Below are positions 8,696 through 16,679 of a DNA stretch of 64,000 nt, in pieces. The position numbers were made by a program, and so were the translations under genes. Below the pieces are notes generated by a model, which saw only the letters and a program-made list of their open reading frames with translations, searched no databases and was not told the origin of the DNA. Numbering within the stretch: position 1 is the first letter of the stretch; each line of letters starts with the position of its first letter. Source of the stretch: Chitinophagaceae bacterium (GTDB taxonomy: Bacteria > Bacteroidota > Bacteroidia > Chitinophagales > Chitinophagaceae); contig JAMLHK010000001.1 of NCBI GenBank assembly GCA_023957155.1, positions 310,001 to 374,000 on the forward strand, written 5' to 3'.

Positions 8696-9799
8696 ATGCC
8701 CACCCCCTCCCAAATCTCCCGCGCCATTGCAGCTATTGAGCGTCCCTGTCCGCCAGATGACCTGGTAAAGACCTACAAGGGTTTTTTGCGGATGCGGGAT
8801 GTATTGCCCTATTACCAGTACAATCCCAAAGTGCTGGCATCGTTGGCGGATATGCTGTATAACCTGTGGTATAGCAAAGAAAGGATCAACAGGATGTCGC
8901 TGCTTACCACTATCAAACAATATGGCGCAAGGGTAAAAGCGGTGAGGGAATACTACGGCAGGGCAAAAGCGGTGCTGCATCCGTTTCCTATCGAAACGAA
9001 CCGGAAAATATGCTGGGTGTTTCAACGGTGTTTTGATCTGCAATTGCCCGTTAGCCGGAAACAGACGGAAAGCATCAAAGTGATCTGTAACAGCCTGTTG
9101 ATCGGAGCCGCCCTGGGAGCAGAAGAAGAGCAATGGCTTTGCGATAATGCCGACAGGTCACCCATGATCCTGAATCGCATATTACGCTACCCGGCGCCTT
9201 CGCCCATTATCAGTAAATGGGCAGGCGCACAATACCATAACCACAATTACTTTGAACGGCGAACGGAAATAGTGGGATGGATATTAGATGAAAATCCGGA
9301 TTTTGAGATAGATGAACAAACCCTGATCGCCGACTTTGAATACCTCAACAAAAAAGATAAAGCCGCTATTCGCCAATTTGATGAGGAGTGGGAGGCAAAA
9401 AAGATCATGGATAATGAGCTGGGTGTATTACTACGGGAGCCGGATAAAAAGTTACCCAACCTTTTCGGCTTTGGCAGTCCCCCTGCAGGTTATTACTCAG
9501 ATGAACCCAAACTGGAGCTTAGTAAACGCTCTTACCGGGTTCCCACCCGCAGTACGGATTATTCAAAATACAAAACCACCCTACCGGATTTCAATAAACT
9601 TACTACTGAGTTTTACAGGGATCTGCTGCTCTTACAGAATAAAACCATGCTTTGGGCGATTGCCTATTCGAGGCTGCCTTTACCTGCAAAAGAGGAGCTG
9701 CTGATAAAGCATTACCGGGAGTCGTCTGCCAACAGCTTCTTTTATATCTGTCAGCGCCTGAAGTCGGTTAAGCTGCTGCAATGGCTGGACAAACGGTAA
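8696..9799 (+). CDS. Hypothetical helical protein, last gene of the helicase-ATPase operon
   Basis: A 367-residue protein starting four bases after the preceding stop. It is rich in Trp, Tyr, Arg and helix-forming stretches, with no signal peptide, membrane helix or motif I can name. Base composition is more GC-rich than the two genes before it and resembles the core genome, so it may have been joined to the operon separately or belong to an older background. It ends 65 bases before a palindromic repeat. Confidence 0.75.
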   Translation: MPTPSQISRAIAAIERPCPPDDLVKTYKGFLRMRDVLPYYQYNPKVLASLADMLYNLWYSKERINRMSLLTTIKQYGARVKAVREYYGRAKAVLHPFPIETNRKICWVFQRCFDLQLPVSRKQTESIKVICNSLLIGAALGAEEEQWLCDNADRSPMILNRILRYPAPSPIISKWAGAQYHNHNYFERRTEIVGWILDENPDFEIDEQTLIADFEYLNKKDKAAIRQFDEEWEAKKIMDNELGVLLREPDKKLPNLFGFGSPPAGYYSDEPKLELSKRSYRVPTRSTDYSKYKTTLPDFNKLTTEFYRDLLLLQNKTMLWAIAYSRLPLPAKEELLIKHYRESSANSFFYICQRLKSVKLLQWLDKR

Positions 9800-9864
9800 G
9801 AACATCCCCCTTTCAATCTCAAGTCACCCAATCATATTCTACCATTCAAAAGACTTCCTTCTCC

Positions 9865-9959
9865 GCCGAATCCCCTGCGGGAGACTCGGCGTGATGTGAG
9901 AGAACAGCGCCGGGTCCACGCCACGCACAATCCTCTGCGGGTGAGACCCGGCTATGAAA
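9865..9959. repeat. REP-like palindromic repeat, copy A
   Basis: A unit of about 95 bases made of two hairpins joined by GTGATGTGAGAGAACAGC. The first has arms GCCGA/TCGGC with a GC-rich tip (9865-9890); the second has arms GCCGGGTC/GACCCGGC with an inner stem (about 9908-9952). It is nearly identical to copy B at 10577-10671, except that the 14-base tip of the first hairpin (TCCCCTGCGGGAGA) is the exact reverse complement of the tip in copy B. Confidence 0.85.
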
Positions 9960-10004
9960 TCAAGGGTTGCTGTGCATAACGTCTTCGTTGCGCACTGGTT
10001 TATT

Positions 10005-10019
10005 GTTGCCTCCGGCAAC
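10005..10019. repeat. Short hairpin GTTGCC-TCC-GGCAAC
   Basis: A perfect 6-bp inverted repeat with a 3-base loop, the same design as the hairpin at 674-688 (GTCGCC-CGA-GGCGAC). It directly abuts the -33 box of the promoter at 10020-10050, so a protein bound to it or a cruciform could influence transcription of the downstream gene. Confidence 0.55.
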
Positions 10020-10050
10020 TTTGCAATTCAGGAGAGTTTTTGTAGGTTTG
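10020..10050 (+). promoter_or_regulatory. Bacteroidota-type promoter of the 130-aa secreted protein gene
   Basis: TTTG at 10020-10023, a 19-base spacer, then TAGGTTTG at 10043-10050. Both boxes match the Bacteroidota consensus (TTTG / TAnnTTTG) with correct spacing, and the ATG follows 22 bases later. This is the clearest promoter in the window. Confidence 0.65.
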
Positions 10051-10072
10051 AAGAAACTCTAAACAAACAGTC

Positions 10073-10465
10073 ATGAAAACGATCCTTTTCCTTTTCGGCG
10101 CTTTAATGGTTTACACCCTGCCCACATTTGCTTTGAACCCGTCTGTAAATCCTCCCGCAGGAATGGAGGGCATATATGAATACAAAGCGGCAGAAGCGCC
10201 TTATGAATATCAGAAGGGTACCATTGAGCTTAAGAAAGCGGAAAACAAATGGACCGTGAAAGTGACGGTTGACAACCAAACCATTGCAGCGCAGGATGTA
10301 AAAGTGGAGAAAAACCAGGTGCAATTCAGGATCTATGTGGAAGGGGGCTCCGTATTGGTAAAGCTCCAGCATAAAGATGATAAACTAACAGGCACTGCCA
10401 GCAGTAGTGAAGAAGGAGTGATGAAGATAACAGCGGAAAGAAAAAAGGTAACATCAAAAAAATAA
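10073..10465 (+). CDS. Small secreted protein, lipocalin/DUF2147-like beta protein
   Basis: 130 residues with a clear signal peptide (MKTILFLFGALMVYTLPTFA, cleavage near residue 20) and a mature domain of alternating charged beta strands (GTIELKKAENKWTVKVTV, then DKLTGTASSSEEGVMKITA). The pattern looks like a small beta-barrel or sandwich of the kind found in periplasmic 'DUF' proteins of Bacteroidota, but I cannot assign a family. The gene is bracketed by the two REP-like copies A and B, so it could be a mobile or rearranged unit. Confidence 0.75.
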   Translation: MKTILFLFGALMVYTLPTFALNPSVNPPAGMEGIYEYKAAEAPYEYQKGTIELKKAENKWTVKVTVDNQTIAAQDVKVEKNQVQFRIYVEGGSVLVKLQHKDDKLTGTASSSEEGVMKITAERKKVTSKK

Positions 10466-10576
10466 TAAAAACTGCACCGGTAAAGTCTGGTGGCTTCTAA
10501 AGCCGGCAGAAGGCATACACGTATCCGAGAAGAGAAGTCGTCTTAAATACCAAAAGAGGACGAACATTCCTTCCCA

Positions 10577-10671
10577 GCCGAGTCTCCCGCAGGGGACTCG
10601 GCGTGATGTGAGAGAACAGCGCCGGGTCCACGCCACGCACAACCCTCTGCGGGTGAGACCCGGCTATGAAA
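10577..10671. repeat. REP-like palindromic repeat, copy B
   Basis: The second copy of the two-hairpin unit, in the same orientation as copy A. A block of about 40 bases between and into the second hairpin is identical. The first hairpin here has arms GCCGAGTC/GACTCGGC (10577-10602). Its 14-base tip TCTCCCGCAGGGGA is inverted relative to copy A. The second hairpin spans about 10621-10664 and differs from copy A by one base. Confidence 0.85.
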
Positions 10672-10932
10672 AAAGGATTATGAAAAAAGGATTTAGTCCT
10701 GCCGGAACGCTATGCCCTCATCTGCCCCTGCCCGTTAAACCGAACACGCATACCAAACCGGCCTGATTAACAAAGGATAATCAAAACAATAACCTCTTCG
10801 CACCAGGTTCAAAAATATATTCAAACCCTACTATTTTCTGATAATAATCAATCCGGATACGTACATAAGTCAGGCGTTTCAGGCGGGTATTTCGTATCTT
10901 CAAAATTCCATTATTCACTTAAATCATTATTC
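10672..10932. other. Intergenic stretch before the universal stress gene
   Basis: Starts with the short direct repeat AAAAAAGGATTATG / AAAAAAGGATTTAG next to REP copy B. No open frame with protein-like composition, no tRNA and no convincing hairpin with a T tract is seen. The last 100 bases should hold the promoter of the UspA gene, but no good TTTG / TAnnTTTG pair is evident. Confidence 0.4.
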
Positions 10933-11760
10933 ATGAAAAAGATCATTGCGCCTGTAGATTTCTCAGAATCCTCCGTAAATGCAGCAAAATACGCGGTTCA
11001 GCTGGCATCAGATCTGCCAGACAGCGGCGTAACCCTCTATTATGTGTATGAAACCATTATTGCAGGCTCTGATGGCACTCCCCTGCTTATTGATCCGGAT
11101 GCCCGAAGGAATGTAGCTGTTTTGGCCTTAACTAACCTGAAAAAAGAACTGGAAGCCGTTTCAAAAGTACCGATTGATATAGCCACGGAAGAAGGTAAGC
11201 TGGCTCCTTCCCTGGAAAAATTTGTAAAGCAAAATGAAGCAACCCTCGTTGTAATGGGTATCACCGGTAGCAGCAAAATTGAACAACTGATCATTGGCAG
11301 TAATACGCTGAATGTAATCAGTAAAGATATCTGCCCGGTTTTTATCATACCGGGTAATGCTTCGTATAAAAAAATTGACCGGGTTATTTTTACTACAGAC
11401 CTGAAAAATGTAGCCTCAGGCACTCCTTTACGTCCTTTAAAAAAGATATTAGACATGCTCCGCCCGGAACTGTATATAGTACATGTAAAGACCGCTGCCG
11501 GAGCCATGCCGGAATCTGATATGGAAGAAAAAAGAACACTGGAATCCCTGTTGAAAGATTATAACCCTCACTTCTTTTTTATACTGGAGGATAATTTCAC
11601 AACAGCCATAGATGATTTTGCAGAGGAGCATGGCGCAAAGATGATCATAACCGTGCCGCGTAAGCATGCATTCCTGTCATCACTGTTCAAAAGCAGCAAT
11701 ACGAAGAAATTAGCTTATGGCAGCAACCTGCCCATCCTGGCTCTGCATTCATGGGAATAG
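10933..11760 (+). CDS. Universal stress protein, two UspA domains
   Basis: 275 residues with two tandem Usp (Rossmann-like) domains. The first (about 1-142) has the start MKKIIAPVDFSESS, the segment LVVMGITGSS (about 105-114) and an SNTLNVISKDICPVFIIPG tail with the G-x2-G-x9-S/T-like nucleotide region. The second (about 145-275) is more diverged and its phosphate-binding segment is weak (SLFKSSNTKKLAYGSNLPIL). Such tandem proteins are cytosolic and usually induced by stress or growth arrest. It is monocistronic and convergent with the TlpA-like gene. Confidence 0.9.
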   Translation: MKKIIAPVDFSESSVNAAKYAVQLASDLPDSGVTLYYVYETIIAGSDGTPLLIDPDARRNVAVLALTNLKKELEAVSKVPIDIATEEGKLAPSLEKFVKQNEATLVVMGITGSSKIEQLIIGSNTLNVISKDICPVFIIPGNASYKKIDRVIFTTDLKNVASGTPLRPLKKILDMLRPELYIVHVKTAAGAMPESDMEEKRTLESLLKDYNPHFFFILEDNFTTAIDDFAEEHGAKMIITVPRKHAFLSSLFKSSNTKKLAYGSNLPILALHSWE

Positions 11761-11804
11761 TCAACAGAAGTAAAAGGGGAGCAATATGCGGAAAGGCATT
11801 TTGC

Positions 11805-13085
11805 CTATTCCTGCACAGTGTCAGCAAACAGGATGGCAAGTTGTTTTTCCAGTGCATCCCCGCTTAAATTTATGGCGATGATTTTTCCCTCAGGGTTGAT
11901 CAATACATTGTAAGGAATACCTTCTATGCCATATAGAGGTACTACCATGCTATCCCACTCCTTTAAGTCACTTACCTGCTGCCAGGATAACCCATCCTGG
12001 TGAATGGCATTCAGCCATTCTGCCCTGTCCCTGTCTAAGGAAACACCCAGGATGCTGAAGTTTTTATCTTTATAGGCATTAAAAGCCGCTACGAGATCAG
12101 GGTTTTCTTTCCGGCAGGGTACACACCAGCTTGCCCAAAAATCTACCAGGGTATACTTTCCCCTGAAAGATTCCAGTGCAATCATCCGTCCTGCGGTATC
12201 GGGCAGGCTAAACACCGGAGCCGGCTTTCCAACAGCCGGCAGGGCCATTTGTTTTGCAAGCATAACCCGGTATGCTTCACTGACCTTTTTTACTTCTTCA
12301 TTGTCATCAAACCGCTTTGACAGCCTGGCGATAAGTGGCGTCATTACCTCCGGGTCTGTACTCTTCTGCTGTAAAATACCCAGGGCATAGAGCGCTACTG
12401 CCGGGCTTTTAACCGTATCGGTAAAGTGTACTAAATATTCCTGTGCCTCTCCTGTTTTTTGCAGCGCGGCCTGGTTCCAAACACCCCTTAAACTATCCGT
12501 ATCACTTTGTTTGCCATTGCGGTTCAGCGTATCAATAGCAGTCAGGTAGCGATTAAATATAACAAGCAGGTTTTTAAGGGAACCCGATGCGGAAGAAGAC
12601 GAAGCATAAGCGGCAAAATCATCCCAGTCGGCACTGACATGAATTACAGGCTCATCATTAGTGAATAAAATATACCTGCCATCCTTTTCAAAGCGCAGGC
12701 TGTAAATACCCTGTGATTCTAAAAACGTTTCAAACCGGCAACTGCTGTTCCCGGCATCAATAATAGCAGTATCCAACACGATGGCCGGCGCCCCGTAATC
12801 CTTTCCTACCAGGGATACCACCTGTGATCCAGGGCTATTTTTTAAATCCACCGTTATCCGGGTGAGCTCTTTTTTTTCTTTACAGGAAATCAAAAGCAGC
12901 GAAGCAATGATACATAAATTAAATATCGTTAGGGCATATTTAAATTTTTCGCTCTGCCAACGTACCGGTCGGTGAGACACCAACCGGTAGAGGGTTCTAC
13001 AGGCGGGTGCCTGCCTGACCGGTAGGCAGGTCACCACCCGCCTGCAAAAAATTGAAATAAGCCCTATCGGTACAATACCTTTCAT
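11805..13085 (-). CDS. TlpA-like thiol:disulfide lipoprotein with repeat-derived N-terminal extension
   Basis: 426 residues. The C-terminal third is a thioredoxin/AhpC-TSA fold with the redox motif WCVPC (320-324) and the cis-Pro segment GIPYNVLI (about 389-396); the middle is a DUF4369-like domain. A lipoprotein signal (ALTIFNLCIIASLLLISC) ends at Cys68, which is unusually far from the start. Residues about 14-41 are encoded by the palindromic repeat at 12964-13044, read in frame. The ancestral start was probably near residue 46, but no ATG, GTG or TTG lies in frame there, so translation probably begins at 13085 or export is impaired. It likely reduces or isomerises periplasmic disulfides. 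Confidence 0.85.
   Translation of the reverse strand: MKGIVPIGLISIFCRRVVTCLPVRQAPACRTLYRLVSHRPVRWQSEKFKYALTIFNLCIIASLLLISCKEKKELTRITVDLKNSPGSQVVSLVGKDYGAPAIVLDTAIIDAGNSSCRFETFLESQGIYSLRFEKDGRYILFTNDEPVIHVSADWDDFAAYASSSSASGSLKNLLVIFNRYLTAIDTLNRNGKQSDTDSLRGVWNQAALQKTGEAQEYLVHFTDTVKSPAVALYALGILQQKSTDPEVMTPLIARLSKRFDDNEEVKKVSEAYRVMLAKQMALPAVGKPAPVFSLPDTAGRMIALESFRGKYTLVDFWASWCVPCRKENPDLVAAFNAYKDKNFSILGVSLDRDRAEWLNAIHQDGLSWQQVSDLKEWDSMVVPLYGIEGIPYNVLINPEGKIIAINLSGDALEKQLAILFADTVQE
12964..13044. repeat. Palindromic repeat element inside the TlpA-like gene
   Basis: Two adjacent hairpins. The first (12964-12988) has arms ACCGGT/ACCGGT with inner GGTG/CACC and loop AGA. The second (13000-13044) has outer arms CAGGCGGGTG/CACCCGCCTG and inner arms CCTGCCT/AGGCAGG around GACCGGT. 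The span of 81 bases is a multiple of three and contains no stop in the frame of the host gene. Low-complexity Arg/Pro/Cys-rich peptide is encoded there, unlike the rest of the protein. Confidence 0.85.
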
Positions 13086-13185
13086 ACTGTTTCATTTCAG
13101 CGGGTAAAGATATTTAAGATTAGCCGGTATATAAAAACTACCGCCGGACCTCGCGGCAATCCCAACAGATTGGTCAACAATACCT

Positions 13186-14559
13186 TTATCGTAGCACTAT
13201 TTTAAATAATTTCAGTCTGCCTTTAAAGGGAGGATATTTAACAGCAGGATCTACTCCAACCGCACTTTTTAATACCGGCTTTTTCCGGGAAAACGTATCA
13301 AAAGAAAATTTACCGTGATAGCTTCCCATACCGCTGTTACCCACACCGCCAAAAGGCAGGGTATGATTAGTAAAATGCAGTAAAGTATGATTGATGCATC
13401 CACCGCCAAAAGGCACGGCACTGATCCATTCATTTTCTTTTCGTTGATCTCCGGTAAACAGGTAAAACGCAAGCGGATCGGGATGGCGTTCAATAATCGG
13501 TATGGCTTCTTCCCTGTTGTTAAACGTAAAAACGGGTAAAACAGGTCCGAATATTTCTTCCGTCATCAGGGGCGCCTCCGGGGATACATTATCCATTAAA
13601 GTGGGCGCTATAAAAAGAGCGGCCCTGTTGTGTGTTCCTCCATGCAGAATAGTACCCTGTGCTAAATAGCTCACTAACTTATCAAATCGTTTTTCATTGA
13701 TGATTTTTCCGTAATCATCACTCCGGGCGGCATCATCACCATAAAATGTTTTGATTGCCTTTTTCATCTCCTCAACCAGCCTGTTCTTTACCGAAACATG
13801 CACTAAAACATAGTCGGGAGCAATACAGGTCTGGCCCGTATTCATAAACTTTCCAAACACCAGGCGTTTTGCAGCCACAGGAATGTCTGCATCGGCTTCA
13901 ACTACCGCCGGACTTTTTCCGCCCAGCTCAAGGGTTACCGGGGTCAGCTTTTTTGCTGCCATTTCATAAATGGCTTTCCCTACCTGTACGCTACCCGTAA
14001 AAAAAATATGATCAAACCGGAAATCATCCATCATCTGCGGAACAACCTGTGCACCATCCCCCTGCACCACTGAAATATATTCCGGGCTAAAAGCAGACCG
14101 TATTATTTTTTCAATCAGCAGGGCGGTATGCGGCGCCATTTCAGAAGGCTTCACCACCACACAATTACCTGCAGCAATAGCGCCGGTGAGCGCCATCATT
14201 ACCAATTGCAAAGGATAATTCCAGGGACCGATAATAAGCACCACGCCAAGGGGATCGCGATATACGGTATTACCCGAAGGAAAATTAAGTATGCTGCCCG
14301 ATACTTTTTCAGGCTTCATCCATCTCCGCAGGTTTTTGAGCATATACCTGATCTCTGCCAGTACCAATCCCAATTCCGAAAGATAAGCCTCCTCTTTACT
14401 TTTTTTGAGATCAGCATACAGGGCATCATATATCTCCTCTTCATGCTGTAACAATGCGGCCCTGAGCTTTTTCAGCTGGAGCTTCCGGAAAGAACACGAG
14501 CGGGTGATGCCACTGTGGTAATAAGAACGTATCTGCTGTAAAGTTGCCGTTGAAATCAT
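13186..14559 (-). CDS. Aldehyde dehydrogenase, class 3-like
   Basis: 457 residues, the length of the short ALDH3/fatty aldehyde dehydrogenase group. The NAD-binding FFTGSVQVGK (about 184-193), the general-base segment LELGGKSPAVVE (about 205-216) and the catalytic Cys in NTGQTCIAPDY (Cys near 245) are all present, with IFGPVLPV further on. It oxidises aldehydes to acids with NAD(P)+. The aldo/keto reductase gene ends 20 bases upstream of its start on the same strand, so the two form a likely aldehyde-handling operon. Confidence 0.93.
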   Translation of the reverse strand: MISTATLQQIRSYYHSGITRSCSFRKLQLKKLRAALLQHEEEIYDALYADLKKSKEEAYLSELGLVLAEIRYMLKNLRRWMKPEKVSGSILNFPSGNTVYRDPLGVVLIIGPWNYPLQLVMMALTGAIAAGNCVVVKPSEMAPHTALLIEKIIRSAFSPEYISVVQGDGAQVVPQMMDDFRFDHIFFTGSVQVGKAIYEMAAKKLTPVTLELGGKSPAVVEADADIPVAAKRLVFGKFMNTGQTCIAPDYVLVHVSVKNRLVEEMKKAIKTFYGDDAARSDDYGKIINEKRFDKLVSYLAQGTILHGGTHNRAALFIAPTLMDNVSPEAPLMTEEIFGPVLPVFTFNNREEAIPIIERHPDPLAFYLFTGDQRKENEWISAVPFGGGCINHTLLHFTNHTLPFGGVGNSGMGSYHGKFSFDTFSRKKPVLKSAVGVDPAVKYPPFKGRLKLFKIVLR

Positions 14560-14579
14560 TTGATCTGTCTTTACTGCGC

Positions 14580-15569
14580 TCAGGCTAAGTCTAATTCCGG
14601 CTTATTCTGTAATATCTTTTCAATTTTCCCATTTATCTCGGGAGTGAGCAGCGATACCACATCAAGCGCTTTCAGGTTTTCCTCTAACTGAAATGCGTTA
14701 GTGGCTCCTAAAATGGTAGACGTAACATGGGGATTACTAATGGTCCAGGCAATGGCAAGGGACGCCAGCGGCAGGTTAAGCTTTTTAGCCAGTTCGCCTA
14801 ACTTTTTCACCTTTTTTATCTTCTCTTCCTGCAGCCACCTTTTTTTCAGCCAGTCAAATCCTTCAATAGCCAGCCGTGTTCCCTCCGGAATACCTTCATT
14901 ATATTTCCCGGTTAAAAAACCGGCCGCCAGGGGGCTCCAGACGGTAGTGCCCATGCCGGTATGCCGAAAAACAGGTAAATAATCCAGCTCCATTTTAAAA
15001 CGCTCAAACATATTATACTGGGGTTGCTCCACAACCGGCCCGATGAGCTTATATTCTTGTGCCACCCGGTGAGCTTCCATTATTTCTCCGGCGCTCCACT
15101 GGCTGGTACCCCAGTACAGGATTTTACCCTGCTGTACCAGGTGGGTCATCGTCCATACTACTTCCTCAACAGGTACGGTAGTATCCGGGCGGTGGCAGAA
15201 ATATAAATCGAGGTATTCCACCTGCAGCCGCTGCAGGGCTTCATGACAGGCTTCAACCAGGTGCTTGCGGCTAAGCCCCGTCTGATTGGGCTTATTGTCC
15301 TTCCCCCGCCATCCAAAAAATGCTTTGGAAGAAACAACGTAGGAGCTGCGTTCCCACTTTTTCCGTTTCAACACTCTTCCCATCATTTTTTCACTTTCTC
15401 CCAACGCGTAGACCTCGGCATTATCAAAAAAATTGATCCCCCTGTCGTACGCAATACCCATTAGCTCATCTGCTAAATGATCATCAACCTGTTTATGAAA
15501 AGTAACCCAGCTGCCAAAAGAAAGAACGCTTAATTGCAGTCCTGTGCGCCCCATATTACGATAATTCAT
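14580..15569 (-). CDS. Aldo/keto reductase, Kv-beta / YghZ subfamily
   Basis: 329 residues forming a (beta/alpha)8 NADPH-dependent oxidoreductase. Catalytic residues are visible as Asp and Tyr in FFDNAEVYALGESE (about 46-59), Lys in VSSKAFFGW (near 83) and His in LDLYFCHRPD (near 123). Similarity to the potassium-channel beta-subunit-like group comes from AEVYALGESEKMMGRVLK and the WGTSQWSAGEIMEA strand. It probably reduces carbonyls and lies just upstream of the aldehyde dehydrogenase gene. Confidence 0.92.
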   Translation of the reverse strand: MNYRNMGRTGLQLSVLSFGSWVTFHKQVDDHLADELMGIAYDRGINFFDNAEVYALGESEKMMGRVLKRKKWERSSYVVSSKAFFGWRGKDNKPNQTGLSRKHLVEACHEALQRLQVEYLDLYFCHRPDTTVPVEEVVWTMTHLVQQGKILYWGTSQWSAGEIMEAHRVAQEYKLIGPVVEQPQYNMFERFKMELDYLPVFRHTGMGTTVWSPLAAGFLTGKYNEGIPEGTRLAIEGFDWLKKRWLQEEKIKKVKKLGELAKKLNLPLASLAIAWTISNPHVTSTILGATNAFQLEENLKALDVVSLLTPEINGKIEKILQNKPELDLA

Positions 15570-15616
15570 ACCTAAAAAAATTACAAGTCGGTTTTGTAAA
15601 AATGATAGTCAAACGT

Positions 15617-15634
15617 ACATGAAATTTTTCATGT
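15617..15634. promoter_or_regulatory. Perfect inverted repeat, possible operator
   Basis: ACATGAAA-TT-TTTCATGT is an 8-bp perfect palindrome with a 2-base centre, 48 bases upstream of the aldo/keto reductase start and in the divergent region with the alpha/beta hydrolase. Its symmetry and position suit a dimeric regulator, but no regulator is encoded next to it. Confidence 0.35.
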
Positions 15635-15654
15635 GCAAAATACACAAAGGATGG

Positions 15655-15677
15655 ATGATCCGCCGATGGCGGATCAT
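15655..15677. repeat. Hairpin ATGATCCGCC-GAT-GGCGGATCAT
   Basis: A perfect 10-bp stem with a 3-base loop and no adjoining T tract. The short loop and GC-rich core resemble the REP-like hairpins at 602-688 and 10005-10019, so it may be a stray member of that family rather than a terminator. Confidence 0.5.
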
Positions 15678-15855
15678 GGGAGCTCCTCTTGCCCGATAAA
15701 AAACATTAATATTCAAGAGAAATTTAGGGTTTTTAGAGGCAGAACGCAGGATAGCGCGGAGCGTAATATCTTTAATTTCAAAGATTTTTCCTTTTCTTTG
15801 TAAGGAATGGCGCTGTATATGGAGCAAAAAAATTATTTTAGCACTTAATTGAGGT

Positions 15856-16644
15856 ATGAACAGGATGAGTTACGAAATTAAACAAGATGGCAAATTCAAA
15901 TATGTAGAGGAAGGAAATGGCGAAACATTGATATTACTTCATGGTCTTTTCGGAGCCCTGAGTAATTTTGGTGATCTTATTGAATATTTTCGCCGTCAAT
16001 ATAAGGTGGTGGTACCCATATTACCCCTGCTGGAACTTGATTTATTACACACTTCGGTTGGAGGAATAGAAAAATTTGTACACAAATTTATTGAACATAA
16101 GTCTTATACCAACATTCACCTGTTAGGCAACTCTTTAGGCGGGCATGTAGCTTTGCTTTATATTTTAAAACATCCCGAAAATATAAAATCGCTTATCCTT
16201 ACCGGCAGTTCGGGTTTGTTCGAAAACGGTATGGGAGATACCTATCCCAAAAGAGGCGATTACGATTATATCAGGGCTAAAACAGAGCTTACTTTTTACG
16301 ATCCCAAAATAGCAACCAAAGAGCTGGTAGACGAAGTATTTGAGATCACTTCCAACAGGTTAAAAGTAATCAAGATCATTGCCTTAGCTAAAAGCGCTAT
16401 CCGGAACAACCTGGGTGAAGAGCTGAACGAAATTAAACAGCCAACATTACTGGTATGGGGTAATAACGATACCATCACTCCCCCCTTTGTCGGCAGGGAG
16501 TTCAACCGGCTTATTCCCAATAGTGAATTGCATTTTATTGACAAATGCGGGCATGCGCCTATGATGGAAGTACCTGATGAGTTTAACAAAGTTTTGCATC
16601 AGTTTCTCACAAAATTGAACGAACCTGCAGCGGTAAACGAATAA
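15856..16644 (+). CDS. Alpha/beta-fold hydrolase
   Basis: 262 residues with a canonical alpha/beta hydrolase layout. The oxyanion-hole segment is LILLHGLFGA (about 25-34), the nucleophile elbow is GNSLGG with Ser near 92, the acid is probably the Asp in VWGNNDTITP (near 204) and the His is in CGHAPMMEVP (near 235). It is cytosolic, as no signal peptide is seen. The substrate cannot be read from the sequence. The CBS-domain gene starts 35 bases downstream on the same strand. Confidence 0.9.
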   Translation: MNRMSYEIKQDGKFKYVEEGNGETLILLHGLFGALSNFGDLIEYFRRQYKVVVPILPLLELDLLHTSVGGIEKFVHKFIEHKSYTNIHLLGNSLGGHVALLYILKHPENIKSLILTGSSGLFENGMGDTYPKRGDYDYIRAKTELTFYDPKIATKELVDEVFEITSNRLKVIKIIALAKSAIRNNLGEELNEIKQPTLLVWGNNDTITPPFVGREFNRLIPNSELHFIDKCGHAPMMEVPDEFNKVLHQFLTKLNEPAAVNE

Positions 16645-16679
16645 TAAGTATCTATACTGAATAAGAAAATATACTTCTT

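Noticed and set aside
15609-15827. A 72-codon minus-strand frame in the divergent region
   Set aside because: It is translated from the palindromes and AT-rich promoter DNA, with no family similarity.
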